Part shown: one piece after another, positions 8,733 through 17,481 of the stretch | Position numbering within the stretch: position 1 is the stretch's first letter | Layout of the letters: the number at the start of each line of letters is the position of its first letter | NCBI RefSeq assembly: GCF_001184025.1 | Contig: NZ_BBYG01000018.1 | Location: 1-64,000, forward strand | Length of the DNA stretch: 64,000 nt | Direction: 5' to 3' | Source of the DNA: Streptomyces maremycinicus | GTDB taxonomy: Bacteria; Actinomycetota; Actinomycetes; Streptomycetales; Streptomycetaceae | Made by a program: the position numbers and the translations under genes | Notes under the pieces: generated by a model | The model's database searches: none | What the model saw: only the letters and a program-made list of their open reading frames with translations | What the model was told of the DNA's origin: nothing

Positions 8733-9212
8733 ATGAGCATCGAGAGTTCGGAGTCCTCCCATCACTGCCACGTGGCGCTGCGCGTCGGGTTCGGCGGTTC
8801 CGGGAAGCCGGTGTTCGAGACGCTGCCTGCCCTGGCTGTCGGTCCCGGCCGGTACGAACTGACGGGCAGCCCGGGCATGGTCGAGGGCTGCGCGGCCGGG
8901 GACCTGCTGGAGATCGACGCCGACGGGTGCTTCCGGGTGGAGCGACGAGGCCCGAACTTCTGCGTCCAGGCATTCGGCGAGCCGCCCTTCGACGCCGGGG
9001 CACTGGAATCCCTGACCGATGCCTTCGCCTCGCTGGGCGGCCTGGTGGAGGCGCCTGCCGACCGGCGGTTCATCGTCGTGACGGTGCCGGCCGCCGTCGG
9101 GTTCCCCGCCGTCGAGGCCGTGATGCGAACGTGGGCGGCAGGCGTGAGCGTGCGGGTCGAGTGGGGTTTCGGCAACGTGTTCGGACCGGACGGAGAGCCG
9201 CTGAACCGGTGA
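8733..9212 (+). CDS. DUF4265-like small protein
   Basis: The product is 159 aa. Its pattern (VALRVGFGGSGKPVFETLPALAVGPGRYELTGSPGMVEGCAAGDLLEID, then a second half with a GFGNVFGPDGEPLNR end) resembles DUF4265 proteins, which are small and of unknown function. It contains no signal peptide, membrane helix or catalytic motif that I recognise. It stands alone, 60-odd bases after a repeat block and about 290 bases before mtrA. ATG at 8733 is preceded by a weak GATGCCGGG. The family assignment is tentative. Confidence 0.65.
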   Translation: MSIESSESSHHCHVALRVGFGGSGKPVFETLPALAVGPGRYELTGSPGMVEGCAAGDLLEIDADGCFRVERRGPNFCVQAFGEPPFDAGALESLTDAFASLGGLVEAPADRRFIVVTVPAAVGFPAVEAVMRTWAAGVSVRVEWGFGNVFGPDGEPLNR

Positions 9213-9463
9213 CAGGAAGCCGAGGCTCGGCGCGAGCCGACCGGTGCGACCGGTGCTGCCGACAGCCCGCGAGCACGACCTGATGAGGAGGCAGCCGGAT
9301 CTCTCCTCGTCACGCGACGACGGCAGGCGATTCCTCTGCGTCACGGCGCCCGGGCGACGAGTCGCTTCTCGTGACCGTCCGACACCGGTGCCGACATCGA
9401 CGGCGGCGGAACCGGGGCAGACAGTGACCGCCCCGTACGACTATCGTCACTGGCCGGTGAGCC

Positions 9464-9496
9464 TTCTCACCTGCGCCACCTTCACTGTTATGAGAA
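9464..9496 (+). promoter_or_regulatory. Dyad upstream of mtrA
   Basis: The arms TTCTCA and TGAGAA are separated by 21 bp and end four bases before the ATG of mtrA at 9501. The sequence from 9475 to 9500 is more AT-rich than its surroundings. It could be part of the mtrA promoter or an operator, but no clean -35/-10 pair can be assigned. The 288-bp gap 9213-9500 shows nothing else recognisable. Confidence 0.35.
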
Positions 9497-9500
9497 TGGG

Positions 9501-10190
9501 ATGATGTCGTTTATGAAGGGACGAGTCCTTGTCGTCGACGACGACACCGCACTGGCCGAGATGCTCGGCATTGTGCTGCGTGGTGAAGGTTTTGAACCGT
9601 CTTTCGTCGCCGACGGTGACAAGGCGCTGGCCGCTTTCCGGGAGGCGAAGCCCGACCTGGTGCTGCTGGACCTGATGCTGCCCGGCCGTGACGGCATCGA
9701 GGTGTGCCGCCTGATCAGGGCGGAGTCCGGGGTGCCGATCGTGATGCTCACGGCGAAGAGCGACACCGTCGACGTCGTCGTCGGGCTGGAGTCCGGCGCC
9801 GACGACTACATCGTGAAGCCGTTCAAGCCGAAGGAGCTGGTCGCCCGCATCCGGGCGCGCCTGCGGCGCTCCGAGGAGCCGGCACCGGAACAGCTCGCCA
9901 TAGGCGACCTCGTCATCGACGTGGCCGGTCACTCCGTGAAGCGGGAGGGCCAGTCGATCGCGCTGACGCCGCTGGAGTTCGACCTGCTGGTCGCGCTGGC
10001 GCGCAAGCCCTGGCAGGTGTTCACCCGCGAGGTGCTCCTGGAACAGGTGTGGGGATACCGGCACGCCGCCGACACCCGCCTGGTGAACGTGCACGTCCAG
10101 CGGCTGCGCTCCAAGGTCGAGAAGGACCCCGAGCGGCCGGAGATCGTGGTGACCGTCCGTGGTGTCGGATACAAGGCAGGACCGAGCTGA
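9501..10190 (+). CDS. mtrA: Two-component response regulator MtrA
   Basis: This 229-aa OmpR/PhoB-type regulator has a receiver domain (residues 7-120) with the acidic pair in VVDDD, phospho-acceptor D57 in LVLLDLMLPGRDG, switch residues in MLTAK and FKPKELV, and a C-terminal winged helix (about 130-225) with LVNVHVQRLRSKVEKDP. The sequence is essentially the Streptomyces MtrA sequence. MtrA is a global regulator of development, cell-division and osmostress genes in actinobacteria. The stop is followed one base later by the mtrB start, and lpqB overlaps mtrB, so the three genes form one coupled unit. ATG 9501 gives the known MMSFMKG N-terminus. Confidence 0.98.
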   Translation: MMSFMKGRVLVVDDDTALAEMLGIVLRGEGFEPSFVADGDKALAAFREAKPDLVLLDLMLPGRDGIEVCRLIRAESGVPIVMLTAKSDTVDVVVGLESGADDYIVKPFKPKELVARIRARLRRSEEPAPEQLAIGDLVIDVAGHSVKREGQSIALTPLEFDLLVALARKPWQVFTREVLLEQVWGYRHAADTRLVNVHVQRLRSKVEKDPERPEIVVTVRGVGYKAGPS

Positions 10191-10191
10191 C

Positions 10192-12387
10192 ATGTCCGGA
10201 GACAGTGCCGCTTCGGCCCCCGGACGCTCCGGGGCCCGTCCGGAGCGGCCTGTCGGCCGTAGGACGCCGGGTTCACGCTTCGCACGCCTCCTCGCAGGCG
10301 GGCTGCTGCACGGCGGGGTGCAGGGCAGCCCCGTCCTGAGGCTGCTGCTGCGCTGGGTGCGCCGGCCGCTGCTGCCCGTCATGCGGCTGTGGCGGCGCAA
10401 CATCCAGCTCAAGGTCGTCGCCACGACGCTGCTGATGTCGCTGGGCGTCGTCCTGCTGCTCGGCTTCGTCGTCATCGGACAGGTGCGCAACGGGCTGCTG
10501 GACGCCAAGGTGAAGGCGTCCCAGAGCCAGGCCACCGGTGGGTTCGCCGTCGCCAAGCAGAAGGCCGACGAGGCCGCCGGCGCGTCCGCCGACGACGGGA
10601 CCCCGGCCGACGGCGGCGCCTCGCAGAACGTCATCGAATGGATGAGCGAGCTCGTGCTGTCGCTGTCCAGTGGTGGCCAGGGCGCCTTCGACGTGGTCAC
10701 CCTGCCCCCCGGCGACGTCAGCGGCGTCGCCCGCGGGCCGCGCGCCTCCGGCTTCGTCGACCCCGACAAGAGCGTCCCGGAGAAGCTGCGCGAGCAGGTC
10801 AACAGCAGCACCGGCGCCGCCCAGAGCTACTCGCGGATCATCTATCTCAGCGACAAGGAATCCCAGCCGGCCCTGGTCATCGGCAAGCAGGTCAACGACC
10901 CCAACGGCGACCCGTACGAGCTGTACTACCTCTTCCCGCTCACCCAGGAGGAGAAGTCGCTGAGCCTGGTCAAGGGGACGCTGGCGACCGCCGGGCTTTT
11001 CGTCGTCGTACTCCTCGGAGCCATCGCCTGGCTCGTGGTGCGCCAGGTGGTCACGCCGGTGCGGATGGCCGCGGGCATCGCCGAGCGGCTCTCCGCCGGG
11101 CGCCTCCAGGAACGGATGAAGGTCACCGGTGAGGACGACATCGCCCGCCTCGGCGAGGCCTTCAACAAGATGGCCCAGAACCTCCAGCTGAAGATCCAGC
11201 AACTGGAGGACCTGTCACGGATGCAGCGGCGGTTCGTGTCCGACGTCTCGCACGAACTGCGGACACCGCTGACGACCGTACGCATGGCCGCCGACGTCAT
11301 CCACGACGCCCGGGTCGACTTCGACCCCGTCACCGCGCGGTCCGCCGAACTCCTCGCCGACCAGCTCGACCGTTTCGAGACACTCCTCGCCGACCTGCTG
11401 GAGATCAGCCGCTTCGACGCCGGCGCCGCCGCCCTCGAGGCCGAGCCGATCGACCTCAGGGAGGTCGTCCGGCGGGTCGTCAGCGGGGCGGCGCCGCTCG
11501 CCGAACGCAAGGGGACGACCGTCCGCGTCATCGGCGACCAGCAGCCCGTCGTCGCCGAGGCCGACGCCCGGCGGGTGGAGCGGGTGCTGCGGAACCTGGT
11601 GGTCAACGCCGTGGAGCACGGCGAGGGCAAGGACGTCATCGTCAAACTGGCCGCCGCGGGCGGGGCCGTCGCGATCGCCGTGCGCGACTACGGCGTCGGC
11701 CTCAAGCCCGGCGAGGCCACCCGCGTCTTCAGCCGGTTCTGGCGCGCCGACCCGGCACGCGCGCGTACCACCGGCGGTACCGGTCTGGGGCTGTCCATCG
11801 CCCTGGAGGACGCCCGGCTGCACGGCGGCTGGCTCCAGGCCTGGGGAGAGCCCGGTGGCGGCTCGCAGTTCCGGCTGACGCTGCCGAGGACCGCCGACGA
11901 GCCGCTGCGGGGCTCACCGATACCGCTCGAGCCCAAGGACTCCCGCCGCAACCGGGGAGACCTCGACGACGCCGGCCTGCCGCGCGGCGGCGGCCAGAAG
12001 AGCGCGACGGTGCCGGTACAGCCCGTCGGCGAACAGCAGTCGGCCGCACGGAGCACGCTCACGCCCCGGACGGCCGGCGCGGCCACGGCCGACCCGACGG
12101 CGCTGCCCGGCAACGGCGCGCGCGTGGTGCCCCGCCCCTCCCCGAGCCCGGGCACGGGACCGAGGACGGGCGCGGGAACGAGCACGGGCGTCGGCGCGGG
12201 GACAGGCGGGACGGTACGCGGCGACAGCCCGAACCGGACGGACACGGCCGGGGCAGGGGACCCGGACGGCCCGGACGACGGTGGCACGGGTGACGCGCGT
12301 GAAACGGCACTCAGGGGGACTTCGGACCGGCACAGAGCCGGGGCGGAGGGCGCGAACGAGCAAGGGGAGGCATTTCGTGGGCGCTGA
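10192..12387 (+). CDS. mtrB: Sensor histidine kinase MtrB
   Basis: This 731-aa kinase has a first membrane helix near residues 73-98 (VATTLLMSLGVVLLLGFVVIG), a roughly 165-residue extracellular domain, a second helix near 263-285, a HAMP linker, and a HisKA domain with H354 in VSDVSHELRTPL. A HATPase_c domain follows with N-box RNLVVNAVEHGEG and G-box GGTGLGLSIA. A long, probably disordered Pro/Gly/Thr-rich tail (about 565-731) follows the kinase core; it is longer than in mycobacterial MtrB. ATG 10192 lies one base after mtrA. MtrB phosphorylates MtrA, and LpqB is reported to interact with its extracellular domain in mycobacteria. Confidence 0.97.
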   Translation: MSGDSAASAPGRSGARPERPVGRRTPGSRFARLLAGGLLHGGVQGSPVLRLLLRWVRRPLLPVMRLWRRNIQLKVVATTLLMSLGVVLLLGFVVIGQVRNGLLDAKVKASQSQATGGFAVAKQKADEAAGASADDGTPADGGASQNVIEWMSELVLSLSSGGQGAFDVVTLPPGDVSGVARGPRASGFVDPDKSVPEKLREQVNSSTGAAQSYSRIIYLSDKESQPALVIGKQVNDPNGDPYELYYLFPLTQEEKSLSLVKGTLATAGLFVVVLLGAIAWLVVRQVVTPVRMAAGIAERLSAGRLQERMKVTGEDDIARLGEAFNKMAQNLQLKIQQLEDLSRMQRRFVSDVSHELRTPLTTVRMAADVIHDARVDFDPVTARSAELLADQLDRFETLLADLLEISRFDAGAAALEAEPIDLREVVRRVVSGAAPLAERKGTTVRVIGDQQPVVAEADARRVERVLRNLVVNAVEHGEGKDVIVKLAAAGGAVAIAVRDYGVGLKPGEATRVFSRFWRADPARARTTGGTGLGLSIALEDARLHGGWLQAWGEPGGGSQFRLTLPRTADEPLRGSPIPLEPKDSRRNRGDLDDAGLPRGGGQKSATVPVQPVGEQQSAARSTLTPRTAGAATADPTALPGNGARVVPRPSPSPGTGPRTGAGTSTGVGAGTGGTVRGDSPNRTDTAGAGDPDGPDDGGTGDARETALRGTSDRHRAGAEGANEQGEAFRGR

Positions 12388-14212
12388 GTGGCGCGAGGGG
12401 GGAACCCGGCGTACGCCGGGGCGCACGGTGGCCTACGCCACCTGCGGCGTCGTCCTGCTGGCCGGATGCGCCTCGATGCCCGACAGCGGGGACCTGCGCG
12501 GCGTCGAGTCCACGCCCCGCCAGGACACCCAGGTACGGGTGTTCGCGATGCCGCCCCGGGACGACGCGCAGCCCCTGGAGATCGTCCAGGGCTTCCTCGA
12601 AGCGCTCACCAGCGACGACCCCGGCTACGCGACGGCACGGCAGTACCTGACCGAGAAGGCCGCCCAGAAATGGGAGCCCGAACGGTCCACCACGGTCCTC
12701 GCGGACGGCCCGGCGACCGACGCCGGGCCCACCGGGAGCAGGGACGACGGCGACGACTACTCGTACACCCTGACCGGCACCCGGGTCGCCACCGTCGACG
12801 CACAGCAGTCGTACGCGCCCGCCTCGGGCCAGTACGGCCAGGCGGTCCACCTCAGCCGCGACAAGAAGAACGGGCAGTGGCGCATCGACGCCCTCCCCCA
12901 GGGCGTCGTCATGGGCAAGTCGGACTTCCAGCGCAACTACGTGTCCGTCAACAAGTACTACTTCGCCTCCAACACCACCGCCGACGGCGCCCGGCAGCCG
13001 ATGGCCGTCGCCGACCCCGTCTACGTCCGAGAGCGCGTCGACCCGATGACGCAGATGGTGCGCTCCGTCCTCACGGGACCCACCAACTGGCTCCGCCCCG
13101 TCGTCAGATCCAGCTTCCCCACCGGAACCGCGCTGCCCAAGGGCGTCACCGCTCTGACCCCCGACGACCAGAACAAACTCACGGTGCCGCTGAACGACAA
13201 GGCCGCCCACATCGGACAGGGCAAGTGCGAGGAGATGGCGGCCCAGCTGCTGTTCTCCCTCCGCAGCCTGGCCCCCGCCGTCGACGAGATCGCCCTGCGC
13301 TCCGGCGGCACCCAGCTGTGCTCCCTCACCGAGGAGCGGGCGGCGACGGTCGCCGCACGCGGCTCCGAGACCAACCCCGGCTACCTGTACTTCATCGACG
13401 GGCAGCACCGCCTCGAACGGATGACGAGCGGCAGCGGCAACACCAAGGCCGAACCCGTGCCCGGAGCGCTCGGGGACGGCGCCAAGGCGCTGCGCTCGGT
13501 GGCCGTGGCCCGCGACGAACACAGCGCCGCCGGAGTCGCCCTCGACGGCAAGACGCTCTACGTCACCTCCACCGTCTCCGGCAGCTCCATCGGCGACCCC
13601 GTGCTCCAGAGCAAGGGCAAGACGGAGACCGACCGGCTCACCACCCCCAGCTGGGACACCCAGGGGGACCTGTGGGTGGCCGACCGCGACCCCGCCGCTC
13701 CCCGGCTGCTCCTGCTGGAGAAGGGCGGCGGGCAGCCGCTGGAGGTGCTCACCCCGGGACTCGACGGCCGTATCAACGCCGTACGGGTGGCGGCCGACGG
13801 GGTGCGGATCGCGCTCGTCGTGGACAAGGGCGGCAAGCAGTCCCTGCTCATCGGGCGGATCGAGCGAGGCCCGGGCAGCGGCGAGCAGCAGTCCGTGTCG
13901 CTCCAGGAACTGCGTTCCGCGACACCGGAGTTGGAACAGGTCACCGCGATGTCCTGGGCCGGGGACAGCCGGCTCGTGGTCGTCGGGCGCGAGTCCGGGG
14001 GCGTGCAGCAGGTGCAGTACGTGCAGTGCGACGGTTCGATCCCCGAGGCGGGAACCCTCCCCGGACTCACGGAGGTCACGAGCATCGCCGCCTCCGAGGA
14101 CACCGAGATCCCGCTCTTCGCGACCTCCAAGGACGGGCTGCTGTGGCTGCCCGGCGGAAGCGGCTGGCGGACGCTGAAGGAGACCGCTTCGGTCACGTTC
14201 TACCCCGGGTGA
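12377..14212 (+). CDS. lpqB: Lipoprotein LpqB
   Basis: This 611-aa lipoprotein has the lipobox VLLAGC with acylated C31 after a short basic N-terminus. A GerMN-like region follows (roughly residues 140-330, including TQMVRSVLTGPTNWLRPVV), then a C-terminal beta-propeller-like LpqB domain. The GTG at 12377 is preceded by AGGGGAGG at 12362-12369 and overlaps the end of mtrB by 11 bp, which decides the start. LpqB is the extracytoplasmic partner of MtrB in the MtrAB system and affects its signalling and envelope homeostasis. The order mtrA-mtrB-lpqB is conserved in actinobacteria. Confidence 0.97.
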   Translation: MGAEWREGGTRRTPGRTVAYATCGVVLLAGCASMPDSGDLRGVESTPRQDTQVRVFAMPPRDDAQPLEIVQGFLEALTSDDPGYATARQYLTEKAAQKWEPERSTTVLADGPATDAGPTGSRDDGDDYSYTLTGTRVATVDAQQSYAPASGQYGQAVHLSRDKKNGQWRIDALPQGVVMGKSDFQRNYVSVNKYYFASNTTADGARQPMAVADPVYVRERVDPMTQMVRSVLTGPTNWLRPVVRSSFPTGTALPKGVTALTPDDQNKLTVPLNDKAAHIGQGKCEEMAAQLLFSLRSLAPAVDEIALRSGGTQLCSLTEERAATVAARGSETNPGYLYFIDGQHRLERMTSGSGNTKAEPVPGALGDGAKALRSVAVARDEHSAAGVALDGKTLYVTSTVSGSSIGDPVLQSKGKTETDRLTTPSWDTQGDLWVADRDPAAPRLLLLEKGGGQPLEVLTPGLDGRINAVRVAADGVRIALVVDKGGKQSLLIGRIERGPGSGEQQSVSLQELRSATPELEQVTAMSWAGDSRLVVVGRESGGVQQVQYVQCDGSIPEAGTLPGLTEVTSIAASEDTEIPLFATSKDGLLWLPGGSGWRTLKETASVTFYPG

Positions 14213-14266
14213 TCCTCGGGGGCGGGTGATCATTCGCTCGGGTTGCGCAACGCGGGGGGCCGCAGG

Positions 14267-14308
14267 GGCCCAGGAGTTCCGGGGCAACTCCTGGGCCTTC
14301 TTCTCTTT
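14267..14308 (+). terminator. Terminator after mtrAB-lpqB
   Basis: A 12-bp perfect stem GGCCCAGGAGTT/AACTCCTGGGCC with a seven-base loop is followed by a pyrimidine run TTCTTCTCTTT. It lies 55 bases after the lpqB stop and ends the MtrAB-LpqB unit. Confidence 0.85.
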
Positions 14309-14394
14309 GGCCCCGGGTTTCCCGGGGGCTGCTTTTCACCCGCTCCTTTTGGCGCCGCGCTCGCTTCGAGCGCCTTACGGCCGCCTTCCCGAAA

Positions 14395-14429
14395 GTTTTC
14401 CACAGCCCGCTCCCCATGGTTTTCCACAG
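14395..14429. promoter_or_regulatory. Tandem DnaA-box-like sequences
   Basis: GTTTTCCACAG occurs twice as an exact direct repeat, at 14395-14405 and 14419-14429, centre spacing 24 bp. The 9-mer TTTTCCACA differs from the Streptomyces DnaA box TTGTCCACA at one position. The pair lies in the lpqB-comF gap and overlaps the upstream alternative start of the ComF gene. A role in DnaA binding is an inference. Confidence 0.4.
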
Positions 14430-14469
14430 GGGTGGCCAGGTCGCTCCCGTCCTCGGCACAGTAGGCGAC

Positions 14470-15489
14470 GTGGAAGGCGTTCGCAGGTGGTGGCAGGAAC
14501 TCGCCGGCCTGGTGCTGCCCGCCGAGTGCGGGGGCTGCGGAAGTGCGCGCACGGTGCTCTGCCCGCAGTGCCGTGCGGCGCTGGGCGGGGCCGAGCCGTT
14601 CCGGGTCCGTCCGCTGCCGGAACCGCCGGGGCTGCCCGCCGTGCACGCGGCGGCCCGCTACGCGGACGAGGTACGCGCCGCGCTGCTGGCCCACAAGGAA
14701 CGCGGCGCGCTGGCCCTGGCACGACCGCTGGGCGAGGCGTTGGCGGGGGCTGTGCGGGCGGGGGTGGGGGAGGTGGGGTGGGGGGAGGGGGAGGGCCCCC
14801 CACCGCGCGGCGATCTGCTGCTCGTCCCCGTCCCCTCCGCCCGTGCCGTCGTCCGGGCGCGCGGGCATGATCCGGCGCGGCGGATCGCGTTGGCGGCGGC
14901 CGGCGCGTTGCGGCGGGCGGGGGTGCCGGCGCGGGTGGCCGCGGTGTTGCGGCAGCGGCGGGCCGTGGCCGACCAGTCGGGGCTGGACTCCCGGGGGCGG
15001 CTGGACAACCTGGTGGGCGCGCTGACGGTGGTGCCCGGGGGTGCGCGGGTGCTGTGCGGTGGGCCGGTGGTGCTCGTGGACGACGTGGTCACGACGGGCG
15101 CCTCGCTGGCGGAGGCCGCGCGGGCGGTCCGGGCGGCGCGGGCCGTGCGGCTCGTGGGGGCGGCTGCGGGGGCGGCTGCGGCGGCGGAGCGGGCGGGACG
15201 GGGGGAGAGTGGGCGGTACGGGGAGGAGGTCAAGGGAGCGTTGTGTGGTGAAGGGGCGACGGCCGGGTACGTGGGTATCAGTCGGGAAGACAGCAAGGAG
15301 CCGTCCGGAGCCGAGGAGGCAGGCGTAGAGGGCATGGACGGTGCGGAAGACAGGGAAGGTGTGGAAGGCACGGCAGACGTGGGCGGTGCGCCGCCGAGGT
15401 CGCTCGAGATCGCGGGCGGAGCCGGTGACGTGCTCTGCGCGGCCGTCGTCGCCGCGTCTCCGGACTCTTTCGAAATAAACCGGAACTGA
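14470..15489 (+). CDS. ComF-family phosphoribosyltransferase-like protein
   Basis: This protein has an N-terminal zinc-ribbon-like segment (LVLPAECGGCG and VLCPQCRAALGG), a ComF body (LLVPVPSARAVVRARGHDPARRIA) and the PRPP-binding loop VVLVDDVVTTGASLAEA. These are the ComF hallmarks; the family includes competence-related and uncharacterised amidophosphoribosyltransferase-like proteins. The last 85 or so residues are an acidic, low-complexity extension not typical of the family. I use GTG 14470 (339 aa); an in-frame ATG at 14416 would add 18 residues, and neither has a strong ribosome-binding site. Its position between lpqB and hpf is conserved in actinobacteria. Confidence 0.88.
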   Translation: MEGVRRWWQELAGLVLPAECGGCGSARTVLCPQCRAALGGAEPFRVRPLPEPPGLPAVHAAARYADEVRAALLAHKERGALALARPLGEALAGAVRAGVGEVGWGEGEGPPPRGDLLLVPVPSARAVVRARGHDPARRIALAAAGALRRAGVPARVAAVLRQRRAVADQSGLDSRGRLDNLVGALTVVPGGARVLCGGPVVLVDDVVTTGASLAEAARAVRAARAVRLVGAAAGAAAAAERAGRGESGRYGEEVKGALCGEGATAGYVGISREDSKEPSGAEEAGVEGMDGAEDREGVEGTADVGGAPPRSLEIAGGAGDVLCAAVVAASPDSFEINRN

Positions 15490-15721
15490 GCGGGAAGTTG
15501 CGTCGTTGCAGGTAATGAGAGGGCCAATTCGCCTGATCGGAGGTACGCCGCAGTAGAGGGTGACGACATCCGTCCGGGCGAGATATGTTCGGTTGTGAGG
15601 GAAAGCCGCAGGCCACACCTCTCAAATCCGAATGCCGTGCTGCGGTTTTCGTAATCTTCCGCGGCACCTGGGGTGTAGATCTCGCCCATGGGGGAGGAGG
15701 AGGTGGAAGTCACCGAGTCCG

Positions 15722-15745
15722 AGGTTCCGGTGCTCACCGGAACCT
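15722..15745 (+). promoter_or_regulatory. Hairpin/palindrome in the hpf leader
   Basis: AGGTTCCGGTG and its exact complement CACCGGAACCT are separated by two bases, forming an 11-bp palindrome 58 bases before the hpf start. No T-run follows, so it is unlikely to be a simple terminator. It may be an operator or a leader RNA hairpin. The rest of the 313-bp gap 15490-15802 holds no recognised gene. Confidence 0.5.
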
Positions 15746-15802
15746 GGTGCAAAAGGGAGACGCTCCGCACGGAAGCGGAGTGATCCGGGAACGGAGTTCT
15801 GC

Positions 15803-16495
15803 GTGGACATCGTCGTCAAGGGCCGCAAGACCGAGGTGCCCGAGCGGTTCCGCAAGCACGTGGCCGACAAGCTGAACCTGGAGAAGATCCAGAAGCTCGA
15901 CGGCAAGGTGATCAGCCTCGACGTGGAGGTGTCCAAGGAGCCCAACCCCCGACAGGCCGACCGGTGCGACCGGGTGGAGATCACACTCCGGTCCCGCGGC
16001 CCTGTGATCCGGGCGGAGGCGGCTGCCAGCGACGCTTACGCGGCACTCGACCTGGCGGCGGAGAAGCTGGATGCCCAGCTGCGCAAGCAGCACGACAAGC
16101 GATACACGCGCCGCGGCGCCCGCAGGATCTCCGCGGCGGAGGTTTCCGACTACGTTCCGGGCGTGGCGACGCTCAACGGCAACGGCCGTCCCGTCCCCGC
16201 CGACGAGTCGGACAGCGTGCCGACCAAGCGGATCGGCTCGCTGGAGGTGCAGGGCGACGGCCCCCTCGTGGTGCGCGAGAAGACCCACGTCGCCGCTCCG
16301 ATGACCCTCGACCAGGCCCTCTACGAGATGGAACTGGTCGGACACGACTTCTACCTGTTCGTCGACTCCGAGACCAAGCAGCCCAGCGTCGTCTACCGGC
16401 GGCACGCCTACGACTACGGCGTGATCTACCTCGACACCGACCCGATGGTGGCCCAGGCGCACTCGCCCGACGCGGGCGGGGCGTTGGGTGGCTGA
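15803..16495 (+). CDS. hpf: Ribosome hibernation-promoting factor (long form)
   Basis: This 230-aa protein has the HPF/YfiA N-terminal domain (MDIVVKGRKTEVPERFRKHV, residues 1-105) that binds the 30S decoding region. A linker and the C-terminal dimerisation domain (about 170-220, including FYLFVDSETKQPSVVYRRH and YGVIYLD) follow. Having both domains marks it as long HPF, which forms 100S ribosome dimers in resting cells. The GTG at 15803 is set by the conserved N-terminus. It lies between comF and a response regulator, as in other actinobacteria. The 58-base separation from a perfect leader palindrome suggests regulation at the transcript level. Confidence 0.96.
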   Translation: MDIVVKGRKTEVPERFRKHVADKLNLEKIQKLDGKVISLDVEVSKEPNPRQADRCDRVEITLRSRGPVIRAEAAASDAYAALDLAAEKLDAQLRKQHDKRYTRRGARRISAAEVSDYVPGVATLNGNGRPVPADESDSVPTKRIGSLEVQGDGPLVVREKTHVAAPMTLDQALYEMELVGHDFYLFVDSETKQPSVVYRRHAYDYGVIYLDTDPMVAQAHSPDAGGALGG

Positions 16496-16520
16496 CGCTG
16501 CCCGGTGACAGCTGAGCGGT

Positions 16521-16556
16521 GTGCCCCTGGAGCGCTGTGTGCGCCCCCAGGGGCAC
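16521..16556 (+). terminator. Probable terminator after hpf
   Basis: A perfect 10-bp stem GTGCCCCTGG/CCAGGGGCAC flanks a 16-base loop, 25 bases after the hpf stop. There is no T-run, as is common in high-GC actinobacteria. It separates hpf from the response regulator gene. Confidence 0.6.
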
Positions 16557-16700
16557 CCGTGTGCGACCCCTTCGGGCACCGCTCTGTCACCGCGTTGTCG
16601 TCCGGGCATGGAATCATGGCCTGGCGGCTCAACCGGTGGGCCGCTGCCTTGGGTTGGCGACGGCACAGGACCACGGCCACAGCCTTCAGGGGGAGGAACG

Positions 16701-17447
16701 ATGGCGGACAGCTTCGGACCGATGCGGGACGACGATGCCGACGACGGCGTCGTCGGCATGGGCCCGGACGGGGGCACCTCACGCAAGGAGCCGATCAGAG
16801 TCCTTGTCGTGGACGACCACGCCCTGTTCCGCCGTGGACTGGAGATCGTGCTCGCGGCCGAGGAGGACATCCAGGTCGTCGGTGAGGCGGGGGACGGCGC
16901 CGAGGCCGTGGACAAGGCGGCCGACCTGCTGCCCGACATCGTGCTGATGGACGTGCGGATGCCCAAGCGCGGTGGTATCGAGGCGTGCACCTCCATCAAG
17001 GAGGTGGCCCCCAGCGCGAAGATCATCATGTTGACGATCAGTGACGAGGAGGCCGACCTCTACGAGGCGATCAAGGCCGGTGCGACCGGCTATCTCCTCA
17101 AGGAGATCTCCACGGACGAGGTCGCCACCGCGATCCGCGCGGTCGCCGACGGGCAGTCACAGATCAGCCCCTCCATGGCGTCGAAGCTCCTCACCGAGTT
17201 CAAGTCGATGATCCAGCGGACCGACGAGCGTCGTCTCGTGCCCGCGCCGCGGCTTACGGACCGGGAGCTGGAGGTGCTCAAGCTGGTCGCCACGGGAATG
17301 AACAACCGTGACATCGCCAAGGAGTTGTTCATCTCCGAGAACACCGTGAAGAACCATGTGCGCAACATCCTGGAGAAGCTTCAGCTGCACTCCAGGATGG
17401 AGGCGGTCGTGTACGCGATGCGGGAGAAGATTCTCGAGATCCGCTGA
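16701..17447 (+). CDS. NarL/LuxR-family response regulator (orphan)
   Basis: This 248-aa protein has a roughly 32-residue acidic N-terminal extension. A complete receiver domain follows, with VVDDH, acceptor aspartate in IVLMDVRMPKRGG, T in MLTIS and K in GYLLKE. A C-terminal LuxR-type helix-turn-helix has LTDRELEVLKLVATGMNNRDIAKELFISENTVKNHVRNIL. All phosphorylation-pocket residues are present. No sensor kinase is nearby, so the partner is unknown. ATG 16701 is preceded by GGGGGAGGAACG, a strong ribosome-binding site. The gene's position between hpf and secA is as in other Streptomyces. Confidence 0.94.
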   Translation: MADSFGPMRDDDADDGVVGMGPDGGTSRKEPIRVLVVDDHALFRRGLEIVLAAEEDIQVVGEAGDGAEAVDKAADLLPDIVLMDVRMPKRGGIEACTSIKEVAPSAKIIMLTISDEEADLYEAIKAGATGYLLKEISTDEVATAIRAVADGQSQISPSMASKLLTEFKSMIQRTDERRLVPAPRLTDRELEVLKLVATGMNNRDIAKELFISENTVKNHVRNILEKLQLHSRMEAVVYAMREKILEIR

Positions 17448-17481
17448 GCCTGCTGCCGAGACGGTGCCGCGGTGCCCCGGT

